Positions 43,880-54,762 of a stretch of 64,000 bases of DNA are shown here, one piece after another. Within the stretch, counting starts at the first letter, position 1. Every line of letters starts with the position of its first letter. The stretch spans positions 26,436,945 to 26,500,944 of the forward strand of contig OV884059.1 in the NCBI GenBank assembly GCA_930367215.1. Reading direction: 5' to 3'. Position numbers and translations under genes: made by a program. Source of the stretch: Pollenia angustigena. Its lineage: Eukaryota > Arthropoda > Insecta > Diptera > Polleniidae. A model generated the notes under the pieces. It was not told where the DNA came from, ran no database searches, and saw only the letters and a program-made list of their open reading frames with translations.

Positions 43880-45820
43880 TCATTTATGCGTTATACCGTA
43901 TATACCGTGCTTGCTTTTATGTTCACTGGGCCGTCTTGAATATGTGGTCGCTTTCCCACGTTTTTCATCGTTTCTTTGGGAGGACAATTTCTTATGATCA
44001 CTAGTTACTAGTTGTCTTACAAGGGCTTCACTTCCATTCCCAACGTTAAGGGGTACTTCTAGACCATGCCAATTCATAATTTGTCGTCCCATGTCTAGAC
44101 TAATGCCTTGACGAATCATAAAATCTGCTCCAATTATGACCTCGTCCATAATTTCAGCCACAATAAACTCATCAAAAACGATCATATCAGCCATTCTTAT
44201 TTCCACTCTTGCTTTACCATAGACAATAACAGGCTCTCCCGTAGCTGTTCGCAAGTTTACACCACTTAGCGGCTCGACAGCTCCCTTTATCAAATCAGCT
44301 CTTATAACGGAATGTCCTGCACCAGTGTCGATAGTCAAAATGCGGATTTCACCATTTATGTAACCACAGGTCGTAATATTTCTGTTACTCGTTTTCACTA
44401 CTAAATTTATCGTGGGACCTTCAGTTTCCTCTGCACTGCCAGCTCTTCTCAACTTTAGCGGTGGCTCCCGCGATGATTGTTGACTCGCTCTTCGTTTGTC
44501 CCTTTGCGGTGAAGCAGATCTTGATCGTTGTTTGGGTGCTTTGCAGTGTCGCTGAATATGGCCAATCTTACCGCAATTATAACATTTTACTTTGTTTTTA
44601 CCTTGCTTCTCGTTTAAAGCTTGCATCACTGCCTCCTTTATGTCCTTTACAATATCTCTTTCTTCTTCAGCGGCAAAATCAAGTTTTCGCACCTTATACG
44701 CTTGCGGCCTTGAAATTATTCTTGCGGTTTCTTGGGCTAGGGCAAATGATACCGTTTCGGCAAATGATGGCTTCTGTGATGCACATACCGCTAGTTTCAC
44801 ATCAGCATCCCGTATACCGTTTACAAATGCCTCGGTCTTAAAATGATCTAGCAATGGATGACTTTCACCTGGATAGGTAAGCTGCACCAAGCGCTCAATC
44901 TCTAATGCGAAATCCTGTAGCGTCTCGTTTGCCTTTTGTACTCTTCCCCGTAATTCCATTCTGAATATTTCTTTTCGTAATTATGGTTGCAGTGCTACCA
45001 TAATGTCATCGTAATTGTTTCTGCAACTTACTGGTACACTTTCTAGAATTTCAGCCGCAGATCCTTTTAAAGCCAGAATCAGCTCTATGGCTTTTTCTTC
45101 ATTGTTCCATGCATTTTTGTTGGCAACTGTGTCAAACTGGAACTTAAAAACACTAAATGGTAAACTGCCGTCAAAACTCGGGGCCTTAATTCTACTAGAG
45201 ACTTCTGGTGAAACTCGAACCGCTCCCTCTTGGCACTGAAGACTATTAACTTTAACTTCCAGATGATGTAGCTTTTCATCGAACACCGTGACTTGTGTTT
45301 TTACATCAGACAATTCCATTTCCATATCGTCCACTCTGTCGTTTATAACAGTAGAAATCTCTTGAAGCTTCTCAAGTTTATCATTAGTAGCCTGAAGTTT
45401 CTCATTTGTCACTCTAGAATTTTCTTGAATTTCGGCTAAGATGGTGCTTGCATTTTCCTTTACCATCTTCTCTATATTTTTAGAATTTTCTGCTACGATA
45501 GCTTTTGAATTTTCTTCCATTTTTCTAGAGGTTACAGCCGAATTTTCTTTTACCATTTCCTCCATTTTTCTAGAATTTTCTTCCATTTTCTCCATCATAG
45601 CAGCAAACATTGTACCAAGATCCATGTTGCTTGTTACTGCACGGGTAGCAACTTCTATTTCTTCTTTTTCTTCAAATTCATAAGTTGCGATGTCAATATT
45701 GCGTCGCTTAAATTCATCGATTAATCTTTTCTGCAGCTCAGCTTTATTTCCAGTAGTAGGCAGATCCAACTTGCCCAACTCTTTCTTGAGCTGTTCAACT
45801 TTTAGCTCCTCGAATTTCAT
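43880..45820 (-). pseudogene. Gag-protease with N-terminal SAP domain, one stop
   Basis: Minus strand from ATG 45820. Residues about 1-45 (KVEQLKKELGKLDLPTTGNK...LQKRLIDEF) match a SAP domain, a helix-loop-helix DNA-binding fold not standard in Gag. A long coiled coil rich in EENSRKMEEM repeats follows (about 75-170), then a capsid-like part, a CCHC knuckle (CYNCGKIGHIQRHC) and a retropepsin site, TIDTGAGHSVIRAD. The frame is broken by a single TAA at 44981-44983 in mid-capsid; both sides are in the same frame, so one point mutation is enough to explain it. The frame ends at 43880, at the reverse transcriptase deletion. Confidence 0.85.
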
Positions 45821-45906
45821 TGTTGTTTGTATAGTTTTTTTTTTTTTTTTTATTTTTTTATCCTTATTTTTTTTTTTTTTATTGCAATTTCACTTCTGAC
45901 ACCAAT

Positions 45907-46321
45907 TGTTACGTTTTTCCTTTAATAACCGCGTTTGAGTTCTTTTAATTGCAAATCCGAATAAAAAACACACACTTATTCAACTTAACAAACTTTATTG
46001 AAATTAATTATTTTGTTCACAATTGTTAGTTACGAACAGAACCGTTTTTCAAAACAGACTAAACTAATTTTACATGAGTCACCCCTTTTGATATTTCATA
46101 ATTATTTCTAGATTTTTCCTGAACCTTTCCGTAAAAACTTTTTATTATGTTCTATAACCATTTCTAGAAATTACTGGGAAATTTATATAGGAATTATTTT
46201 TAAAATAACAGTTGTGTTGAAAATTATACATGACAATTTTAAGTTACATAAAACTATAACTTACAAGATAACTTATAACTATAACTATTAATAATTCTTA
46301 GATAATTTAACTTTCGTAACA
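45907..46321 (-). repeat. 5' LTR of element 2
   Basis: 415 bp, with the same ends as the partner LTR. The primer-binding site lies just inside, at 45904-45889 reading on the minus strand. Confidence 0.9.
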
Positions 46322-46469
46322 ATATTAACAGCATAAATGTGAATTTTTAAGCATTTTAATTTGCTTTAAAGCTAAAAATAGTTAAAATGAACTTGACTAA
46401 TTGCATAATACAATACTTAATAGCTTTAATAGCTTCATTTCTTATTCCTTGTGACAATTTAAATCTTAT

Positions 46470-46660
46470 GCATATTACAAATTTCGGTTAATTATCTTCA
46501 AAATTGCGTACGTTGTAACATTTCCCACAAAATGTGTATGGACAGCCAGTGGAACGGACATCCATAGATCGATTCAGAAAGTGGCTATGAGTAAATCAGT
46601 CTACTTAAACTGGGCTAAGAACAAATATTTTTAACGGGTTAGGCACATCAGCACAAAGTC
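46470..46660 (+). mobile_element. DINE-like 3' fragment, copy 4
   Basis: The order AAATTGCGTACGTTG, GTATGGACAGCCAG, GATTCAGAAAGTGGC and CACATCAGCACAAA matches the second half of copies 1 and 2 at lower identity. The 5' half is missing. Confidence 0.65.
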
Positions 46661-47079
46661 TTCCGCATCAAATCGAACATATGTATGTTGTACTTAAAAA
46701 ATAAATATTTTTGGCAGTTCCAAGAGTTGCTCGTTATCATAATAAGTGACTATAACATGAAGTCGATCAACTTTCCTCCCGCTGCCTTGGAGGTCCGCCA
46801 ACATTTTCCCATCACAGTGCTTTGTGCATTTTTATAAAAAACTTTATAGAAGATTGAAATTTTGTATGGGAGCTATGTTTGTTAGAAACAAATGTTGGGC
46901 TTGGTCCAAGATTCGACATGTCTTGAGGCATTTTAGGCGCTTTAAGAAGTTAAGGATTTCATTTAACTACAGTAGACGCTCGCTTTTATGAACTAATTCA
47001 GACACGGCCTGTTCACTTAATGGAGAAGTTCGCATAATCGAGAGAATATATAATAAGTATTTCAAATCGTTTTTCATAT
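46661..47079. other. No recognisable gene
   Basis: A TTTTGTATGGGAGC motif like those of the 165-bp repeat family occurs near 46861. Nothing else is supported. Confidence 0.4.
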
Positions 47080-47087
47080 GTGTACAT

Positions 47088-47944
47088 TAGAGTTTCTACT
47101 CGGGAAAGAATTCCCGGGAATCCCGGGACACTTTTTTTAAATTAATCCCGGGAAATTGTTTTCCGGTAATTTTAAATTAAATTTTTTGAAATTTTAATTT
47201 CTTAGCATCGTTAAAACCAAAAACGAGCAATAAAAATATGTATATTATTTACTAAAATTACTAACTACGCCAATAAATCGACCGTATTTTTAATTGCTGA
47301 TGAAATGTCTAAAAAGCTTCTTGAAGTAGAAAATGAAAATGTACACGATACACCATCACCAACACCAGATGATGAACCATCTACAAATTCTAAAAAAATA
47401 AATGTAGAGAAAATACAAAAGCCTGAAAATATCTATAAAAAAGAATTCGACGGCTTTGAAGTCACAGGCCAACAAATTTAAAATCTTTGTATGATGCGCT
47501 TCTTACTATAAAACCAACGTCTGTAGAAAGCGAGATCACGTTGTCGGTAGCAGGCAATATACATATCAAAAAGGATTAGAAATGCTTTAATAATACTTAA
47601 AAATTTTTTCTTAAAAGAAAATTAACTTTACCAAGTTGCTATTAATAAAAACTACTAAATATTAATAAGTTTAAATAATTCGTAATCTCCCAAAAAAAAA
47701 ATAATATAAAAATACATATATAATATGCACATGTACGTATGAATGTAACAATTTATTTGGTTTTGTTGTGGTTTTCTGTGGAATTAATGTGTATGTATAT
47801 TCTTTTAAAAAAGTAAAAACTTTCGTCTTAAACTCATTTAATGAAATCATTTTTTTATTCAAAGAATCCCGGGATTCCCGGGAATAAGATTTTTTTCGTT
47901 TCGTTTCCCGGGAATATAAAAAGTCCGGGAAATTAGAAACCCTA
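47088..47944 (+). mobile_element. hAT deletion derivative, CCCGGGA-word family
   Basis: The ends are TAGAGTTTCTACTCGGG and TAGGGTTTCTAATTTCCCGG (other strand), with a perfect 8-bp duplication, GTGTACAT, at 47080-47087 and 47945-47952. Subterminal TCCCGGGA words lie at 47105-47165 and 47866-47935. Between them a transposase remnant survives. It shares word type and TAG-starting ends with the hAT at 8452-9574. Confidence 0.9.
47296..47610 (+). pseudogene. hAT transposase C-terminal remnant
   Basis: The plus-strand frame starts DEMSKKLLEVENEN, with an acidic Ser/Pro-rich linker. After a frame change it reads SLYDALLTIKPTSVESE then TLSVAGNIHIKKD, the hAT dimerisation motif, and terminates early. 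Everything upstream of the linker is deleted. Confidence 0.8.
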
Positions 47945-47952
47945 GTGTACAT

Positions 47953-48295
47953 ACATAACCTATATTAAGTTTTTATTTCAAATTAGTTTGTTAATAATTA
48001 ATGTACATGAAAGTAGTCGGTTATATTTTTTTGCTTAAAGGGATTTCTGTAATGCCTTGTTCCTGCATTTTCGCAATAACAAAATAAATATCATTTTCAG
48101 AATTATTATTTGCACTCCAAGCAATAACTTTACAAACACCAACCATCTAACAAGTGTTCCTTTGTATTCGTATATACACATTTACTTGCTTATTTCGGGG
48201 AAGAACAGATTTCCAATAAAAGCTGTTTTTTATAGAGTGACACAAGTTTAAATCATAATAAAACAAGGAAATATGTTTTTAATATCAATGAAACA
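47953..48295. other. No recognisable gene
   Basis: AT-rich sequence without supported features. Confidence 0.4.
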
Positions 48296-48720
48296 GGATT
48301 TATTGGAAAAAAAATGTTATGATTTCTGCGATGTGGCCGCCACGACTGGCGTGTAGAAGGCGACAATTTTCAACAACTTTTCGCATTCTGACCATCATCG
48401 TTTTCGAAGACATATGGGCCAATGACTCCGCCAGCCCATAAAGCGCACCAAACAGTAATGTTTGTGGATGTAATGGTTTTTAGACAAACGTTTTTGGATT
48501 CTACTCACTCCAAATGCGACAATTCTGCTTATTTACGTACCCATTCAACAAGAAATGGGCTTCATTGGAGAATAAAATTTTGAGTGGAAATTCAAAATCA
48601 ATATCAATTTGTGCTTCAGCTCGTTTGTCGAATTCTTTTGATTCAAAATTTCAACAATTTGCGCGTTGCTCGATTCAAAATAAGTCATAAGTCGATTCGT
48701 AATGAAATTTCAAAGCAAAC
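48296..48720 (-). pseudogene. mariner-type transposase remnant, second family
   Basis: The minus strand from about 48590 reads SNEAHFLLNGYVNKQNCRIW, a stop, then PLHPQ and LYGLAESLAHMSSKTM in shifting frames. This corresponds to the DEAHF...WCGLWAGG part of mariner-like transposases. The first catalytic Asp has become Asn (NEAHF for DEAHF). It differs from the 53452-54343 copy, so a separate insertion is likely. The ends are not resolved. Confidence 0.65.
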
Positions 48721-48949
48721 TAAACAAAAAGCAACTATCAGCTGTTAAAAGGGTGCTCAAATAAAGCAGTGATGCCAGCTCAAAGTTGTGATACTCTAAA
48801 AAAACACCCCTTACAACATAAAGTTACAAAAAAATCAACGGTTGCAAGTTGTTCACATAATAGAGATAGGTTGTGTTCACTCTTTAGAACCTCATGTGTA
48901 AAAATTTTGTTGTTCAATATTCTGGATGTTCATATAACTTGGTATTCAT

Positions 48950-49370
48950 ATAACCGAGCGTCTACTGTATTTGTATGGGAGCCCCCTAATGGGTCGAGAT
49001 AAAATGCATGTATGTATGTTTAAGAAAATGTTTCGAGCAAAACATTAATGACGGTTGATTATACAATTGAATCCCAATAGGGGGACCGCTAGGCAGATAT
49101 AGGACTTTTTTTAATATATTACTAGTCTGTATTTAAAATTTTGTATAGAAGCCCTCTTAAGGAATAGAGATAGCGATCAAATATGTTATATGTGTATGTA
49201 TGTTAACACGGGTGAAAATGGGGTTGGTCCTACATTTGACTTCTCTAAGAGTAACTCTGTGGCAGTTTTTGATTTTGTTATTTTTGCTCCTACTTGAGCT
49301 TTTCTTTTTCCTCTTGCTACCCCAAACCCTCCCCCGTTTTTTGGCTCATGAATTTTTTTAGCAAACTTCA
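48950..49370. repeat. Fragment of the 165-bp repeat family
   Basis: Two roughly 170-bp units carry TTGTATGGGAGCCCCCTAA-type and AATAGGGGGACCGCTAGGC-type blocks, the reverse complement of blocks at 29787-30245. Confidence 0.55.
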
Positions 49371-49387
49371 CAAAATTAGGGTATCTA

Positions 49388-50297
49388 CACTGAAAGAAAA
49401 ATGCTCCATATATTTAATGAATCATTTTCATAAAAAAAATTTCCTTGGGTAAATGAAAATTTTCATTGTCTTAATGGAATTTCATAGTTATAATGAAGTA
49501 TTTTCGTTAAAATCGCTTCATTGGATTTCGTAATTACGTTAAAAATTTTTTATTGGATATATGAAAACTTAAGTTTGTCCAAGTTAAACAAAAAATTTTA
49601 ATTGGTAACATAAAAAAAAACAATATACAAACATAACTATATTCATAAATTAATACAAAATTATAGTTTCCTTAAAAAAATGTTTAATTGTTAATTAAAA
49701 AATATAAGATTTAATAATTTCATACATCTTATGTTATTGTATGCCATTAAATTTATGAAATCAAAATTTTTTTTATAAAAGCAACATATTTCAATAATTT
49801 CAATAAATTTAAATTTTCATTATGACAATAAAAATGTCATTATAGTAATGAAACAAAAACTTTCATTCCACTTTCAATCAACGTTGTTATTGTTGTTAGT
49901 ACAATTTAATCTCATATTTACGCTCATTATTGAGTAAAAAACATAGTTTTTTTTATCCAAAAACTACACTGCCCGGTAGGCTAGCTGGTAGTGAGCTAGT
50001 CTATCAGCATCGAGGTTACGCGATCGATTCCCGCCAGAGACAGAAAAAAAAATAAAAAATAAAATAAAATAAGAAAAAAAAATTAAAAAAAATAAAAAAA
50101 AAATTTTTTTTACTTTATTGAAAGTATTCATCCAATGAATAATATTCATAGATCTAATGTAATGTTTCATTAAATCCTTTTAACAGGAAACAGGTTTCAT
50201 TGATCCAACGAATCGCTGCATAGGTTCCTTTTTAATGCAATTTTTCATGGGATTAATGTCAAAATTCATTGGTATTGCGAAGAAAATTCTTTCAGTG
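49388..50297. mobile_element. TA-flanked MITE, CACTGAAAGAA ends, 910 bp
   Basis: The ends are CACTGAAAGAAAAATG and CACTGAAAGAATTTTC (other strand), flanked by TA on both sides, as in Tc1/mariner targets. TTTCATT / AATGAAA words recur throughout. It contains a tRNA-derived SINE at about 49970. There is no transposase. Confidence 0.78.
49970..50105 (+). mobile_element. tRNA-derived SINE inserted in a MITE
   Basis: GCCCGGTAGGCTAGCTGGTAGTGAGC carries an A-box-like core (TAGCTGGTAGTG), and GCGATCGATTCCCGCC a B-box-like core (GATCGATTCC), about 45 bp apart. The 3' side runs into an A-rich tail with T interruptions (50042-50102). The acceptor stem does not pair, so it is not a functional tRNA gene; it has the layout of a short SINE. 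Confidence 0.7.
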
Positions 50298-50299
50298 TA

Positions 50300-50958
50300 G
50301 CACATTCAAATCCTGTTGCTGAGAAACTCCAAATATCAAAAGCCCACAGCTACATAGTGAAATCCCAATCCAGGTTATCTTACGTTGATTGCAGAAACAT
50401 CAACTCCCTCACAACCTTTTGCAGATCACTAACGTAGACCCTTTAAGGGGATTAATATCTGATTTATAATAAGATAATACAAAAGAGCACATGTCCAAAG
50501 GATCTGAAAACATCAAATGAGCTTTTATAAGGATTAATTAAAATTAAGTCCAATTAGCTAAGATAATAAAATTGAATTCTTACGTACACTAAAACTGTTC
50601 GGAGTTATCCAAGTTATTAAAGTCTAATATTAACCATAACTGTCCTTAAATGTTACGAAATAAACGCGTTCATGCGAAGTAATTCTAACAATATTCAGCC
50701 CACTTCCTTGAAGTGTTAATTTCATGCACATGAATATGTATTTTTACATTATCATCTTAGTAAAATTTGCGAAAGTAAAAGAAAGGATATCGTTATTTTA
50801 TATTAGGTTTTTTCACTTTTTCACATGTTTAAGTTATAATATTATTTTTAAAATTAACAAAAAAATATGTAAATTTTTATAAAATATTTTCAAACTTCAA
50901 AAAACAAAAAAAAACAAACAAAACAAAAACAGACAAATGGGATTATTTTATGAAATGT
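50300..50958. other. No recognisable gene
   Basis: AT-rich sequence without supported features. Confidence 0.4.
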
Positions 50959-50966
50959 GGTAGCAC

Positions 50967-51967
50967 CAAGGCGAATTCATACAGGTGACCGCATCATGAG
51001 ATAGAGTTATGCTAGCTAGCCCTTTAAAAAAAAAAAAATACTATTGGGGTATTCACAAGGTGTGCTATCATGTTATATTATCATAATGTTCTAGCATTTT
51101 ACAATGGTTGCTTTGTAAACAAAATGTGTCTTAAATTAATAGAACGTTGCTTGCTATGTTTATTGTGCTGTCGTAATTAATCAAAAGAGACCAGAGCTGA
51201 GCGGCTGAGCCGTATCGCGTTAATTTTTATAGCCGTCGCCGTTGATGATATAATTTTATCCGGTTAACATCAAAAATTTGACCTGCGGCTAGCAATTTTT
51301 GCAAGCAATCACTTGCGGCGTCAAATTAGATCGGCTTATGACTCTGCTGTTTGGTAAACAAACAAAATAAAATTTATTTCTTATTTGCGTCTGCAAAATG
51401 GAAAATAGTCAGGTAAGATCCAATTTAATTCATGGAAAAGAATTAAAAAATATTTTAATGTTAGTTAATTATTTATTTTTTATATTTGTTTTAAATCAGT
51501 TGATTTAAATTCAAAATAGCACACTAAATTATGAGGGGTTGTTCACAACAGTCGTATTTTTTCATGTTATTATTTTAAGACATATGACTTTATGACACCT
51601 TGTGAATCCCCCATATGTATTTTGTTTTTGTAAAATGTTAGAGTGAATGTCAAAATAAGTTTTTGAAAATATAAAAAAGGAAATTTTGTTTTGTTTATAA
51701 AATATACACAATTTCTTGTATTGCAAATTTATTGTGGCTAAACTTATTCCTTACGCCTTTTTAAGTCCTTGTGTTTATATTTTGTGTTTACTTTTTTTGT
51801 TTTATATAATTTAAATAAGTTTTTTTCAGGAATTTTTATTTTTATTGAATTCTAAATTTAAATTAATTTTTTCACAAAATGTAAACAAGGCTTGACATTC
51901 AGTATACATAGAAAAAAATAAACAATAAACATATGACTCGAAAATGTCACCTTTATGAATTCGCCTT
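50967..51967. mobile_element. CAAGGCGAATTC-ended element A, 8-bp duplication
   Basis: CAAGGCGAATTCATACAGGT at the left is inverted at 51948-51967, with a perfect 8-bp duplication, GGTAGCAC, at 50959-50966 and 51968-51975. A 569-bp MITE (51045-51613) is nested; without it the element is about 430 bp. It is in inverted orientation to element B, 27 bp away. Confidence 0.9.
51045..51613. mobile_element. MITE with GGGGTATTCACAAGGTGT ends, TAT duplication
   Basis: The ends are TGGGGTATTCACAAGGTGT and TGGGGGATTCACAAGGTGT (other strand), with TAT at 51042-51044 and 51614-51616. Element B preserves the uninterrupted site (ACTATGTATTTTG), confirming a 3-bp duplication. Confidence 0.85.
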
Positions 51968-51994
51968 GGGTAGCACACATTTTCATAATTCTAA

Positions 51995-52410
51995 TCAAGG
52001 CGAATTCATAAAGGTGACATTTTTCAGTCATTTGTTTATTGTTTATTTTTTTTGTGTGTATACTAAATGTCAAGCTTTGTTTACATTTTGTGAAAAAATT
52101 AATTCAAATTTAAAATTTATTAAAAATTTAAATAGTTGAAAAAAAAAACTTAATTAAATTATATAAAACAAAAAAAGTGAAAAAATATAGACACAAGAAA
52201 TTAAAGATGCGTAAGGAATAAGTGGAGCCACAATTAATTTGCAATTGAGGAGTTTCTTAAGCAATTGTGTATATTTTATTAACAAAAAAATTTCCTTTTT
52301 TATATTTTCAACAACATTCACAAAAACAAAATACATAGTATTTTTCAATAAAAAGGGATAGCTAGCATAACTCTATCTCATGATGCGGTCACCTTTATAA
52401 ATTCACCTTG
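51995..52410. mobile_element. CAAGGCGAATTC-ended element B, 8-bp duplication
   Basis: It has the same ends as element A. The target duplication is ATTCTAAT (51987-51994) and ATTCCAAT (52411-52418), 7 of 8. It is 416 bp with no nested insertion, in opposite orientation to element A, so the pair forms a palindrome. Confidence 0.88.
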
Positions 52411-52418
52411 ATTCCAAT

Positions 52419-53451
52419 AAACGTCAGAACGTTAATATGGTGACAAAAAGAGAGAGTGGAACTACCTTCTGTTTGTATCATGGTAGAATATGTACAAGGT
52501 ATAGTCATTAGAAATTTTGGTCTCAATTTTGGAACCCATATATCGTCAAACAAAAGAAAATAAGGAAAATAATTAAAACAAGCATCAAAAATCAAATAAA
52601 TGACAACTCTCCCTAATGCACCTACGTGGTACGTATTCTACTAAGGGAAAAACATAAAAAGGAACAATAAAAAAACTTAAAAGTTTTAACGTTTACATTT
52701 TCTTAGGTTCTTGACATACTTTAATATATAATTAATTTAAATTTAACCTCTTCCTCTTTTATGTAGACTTTAACAATCTCATATACAGTGGAAGCAACAA
52801 CTTGTTTTTTCTTCTGTATAATTTTCTCTCACAGTATAGTACATATAATAACATGTTATTTCCCTTAAATTTTTCTAACAAAAGAATGACTGAAAATTAA
52901 AAAAAAATGTTAAGTCAACTTCAGCAATAATTTGTATAAATTTGTAAATGACGTTTATAATAAGTTTAAAATAAAAATGTTAACAGTAAGTTTTTAAAAT
53001 AACAACGAATACAAATTAAATTCTTGGTTACATTAAGAAGACTCAAACAAATTGTTGCTTTTATTGTGAATCGAGCTTTAAGTATGTTATTAAGAAGTTT
53101 TTCCCAAACGTTCTTTGTTTTTTTTTTAATCTTACACAAGTACAAAGATGTTCTAATTACGTCTTCGCGTACTTTGATAAATATAAAATGTCAATAAAAT
53201 GTCAAATAAGCTTAAGTCTGCGGAAATGAAATAAAAGGATTTTGTTTCTTTGAAGCTTTTTTTGGATTATTATAAGAGTAAAAACAAAGCTAGTTAATTA
53301 TTTTTAAGAGTATGAAAATAAAACATGTAAAATAAAAGAAGACATTTTTTAAACTAATAAAAAAAAAAGAAGACAAATTTATCTTAAACTGCCAGGCCCA
53401 CGATGTCGACAAGTACATTTCTTTCGCATATTAATATTGAAAACAATAATA
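52419..53451. other. No recognisable gene
   Basis: A stretch at 52423-52500 (CGTCAGAACGTTAATATGG, then CTACCTTCT) also occurs at 2812-2880, a short dispersed repeat of unknown type. The rest is AT-rich. Confidence 0.45.
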
Positions 53452-54343
53452 TCGGGTGATTTTTTAGCTATTATCTTTTTGGCAACACTGGCTTAAACAG
53501 CTGGCGCACGTTTCGTGTTTTGTTTCACTGTCAAACATTTTCAGTTTGGTCTGTTATGTCTTACAAACGAACAAAGTTTGCAAATTATTGAATTTTATTA
53601 CCAAAATGCTTGCTCTGTTAAGAAAGTTCATCCACTTTTTTATCGAAAAATTGTGTTCAGCGACGAAGCTCATTTTTGGCTCAATGGGTACGTAAATGGG
53701 TACAGAATTGTCGATTTTGGAGTGAAGATCAGCCAGAAGCATTGCAAGAGCTACCAATGCATCCAGAAAAAGTCACAGTTTGGTGCGGTTTATGGGCTGG
53801 TGGCATCATTGGACCGTACTTCTTCAAAGATGATGTGAATCGTAACGTAACTGTGAATGGTGAGCGCTACCGTGAGATGAAATCCAACTTTTTTTGCCCA
53901 AAATGCAAAAGCTTGACTTGCATGACATGTGGTTTCAACAAGAGGGTGCCACATGCCACACAGCACGCTTAACAATGGACTTATTTTATTTCACGTTCGG
54001 AACCGGTCAATTGGCCGCCTAGATCCTGCGATTAAACGCCTTTAGGGGGGCTATGCTAAAGCTCATGTCTATACACACATGCCCGCTTCAATTGACGCAT
54101 TGGAAGACAAAATTGAAGCATTTATTCATGAGATACCGGCCGAAATGTTGGAAGGAGTATGCCAAAATTGGACTAAGCGGATGGACCTTTTGAAGCGCAG
54201 TCACGGTCAACGTTTGCATGAAATAATCTTCAAACATTAAATTATATGGACCGTACTATCGATTTAAATAAAGATTTCAAGAATTTTTCTGAATTTTATG
54301 TGTTTTTTTTAAACTTTCCTATAGGTTTTAAAAAATTACCCAT
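53452..54343 (+). mobile_element. mariner-type transposon, internally deleted
   Basis: The left end TCGGGTGATTTTTTAG and right end (other strand) ATGGGTAATTTTTTAAA are flanked by TA. At 892 bp it is shorter than a usual mariner (about 1.3 kb), matching a large in-frame deletion in the transposase. Confidence 0.85.
53515..54240 (+). pseudogene. mariner transposase, deleted and frameshifted
   Basis: It starts with TNEQSLQIIEFYYQNACSVK, then jumps in frame to FYRKIVFSDEAHFWLNGYVN, so the DNA-binding half is mostly deleted while the first catalytic Asp remains. A small duplication (GGGTACGTAAATGGGTAC, about 53686-53703) shifts the frame. The protein resumes with CRFWSEDQPEALQELPMHPE and VWCGLWAGGIIGPYFFKDD. 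A further single-base insertion in a T run near 53893 shifts it again. The next block, FQQEGATCHTA, has Glu in place of the second catalytic Asp, and a stop follows at about 54020. The C-terminus (EIPAEMLEGVCQNWTKRM, ending KH) is still legible to 54240. Inactive. Confidence 0.88.
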
Positions 54344-54762
54344 TATAAAACTAAAATTTGTTTTTGTTTTCAATTTTTTTATCGACATCGTAAGCCTGGG
54401 CCTAAATAATATAAAATTTTTTGCTAAACAAAGAATATAAAATTATTATTGTAAAAATTTGAAAGGAATTTCTTATTTCCTTATAATTTATTTCACTTTA
54501 GTTCTATTAAAATGGAAAAAGAATTGAAATTTTGTACTGTTTTAAAATAGTTCTGTGATATTTTATTAAGTAATTGAAATGTTAGCAAAATTTTAAAAAT
54601 TTATTTTCAATTGTTTAACTGAATTTTAAGTAAAAGTAAAATTAGGACTTAGTAATTTACACTATGGACATTTCTTGCCGGACAGACAAAGTTTGTTAGT
54701 AAGGGGGCGACGCTGTTACACACTTTACTTTTTGGCTCTCTGGCGTACAAAGAACCCCATAA
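54344..54762. other. No recognisable gene
   Basis: AT-rich. TTACACTATGGAC at about 54657 is inverted at about 56059 (GTCCATAGTGTA), outside the following hAT, suggesting an older outer element. Confidence 0.4.

Larger units (their letters stand above)
42625..46321 (-). mobile_element. Ty3/gypsy-type LTR retrotransposon 2, deleted, reversed
   Basis: The two 415-bp LTRs enclose gag, protease and integrase remnants on the minus strand, with a perfect 4-bp duplication, ATAT, at 42621-42624 and 46322-46325. The LTRs differ at about six positions by eye (roughly 1.4%), so the insertion is young but older than element 1. A primer-binding site, TGGTGTCAGAAG, starts at 45904 reading down. A purine-rich tract (AAGTGAAGGGCAG) adjoins the other LTR. 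As in element 1, reverse transcriptase, RNase H and the integrase core are missing. Confidence 0.92.

Noticed and set aside
43880..45820. Two separate genes, 44981-45820 and 43880-44959
   Set aside because: They are in the same frame and separated by one TAA within the Gag capsid region, so this is one interrupted gene.
49970..50042. A genuine tRNA gene
   Set aside because: The ends do not form an acceptor stem, there is no clean anticodon arm, and the sequence runs into an A-rich tail; a SINE fits better.
50967..52410. The large palindrome read as one foldback transposon
   Set aside because: Each half has its own 8-bp target duplication, so two separate insertions explain it better.
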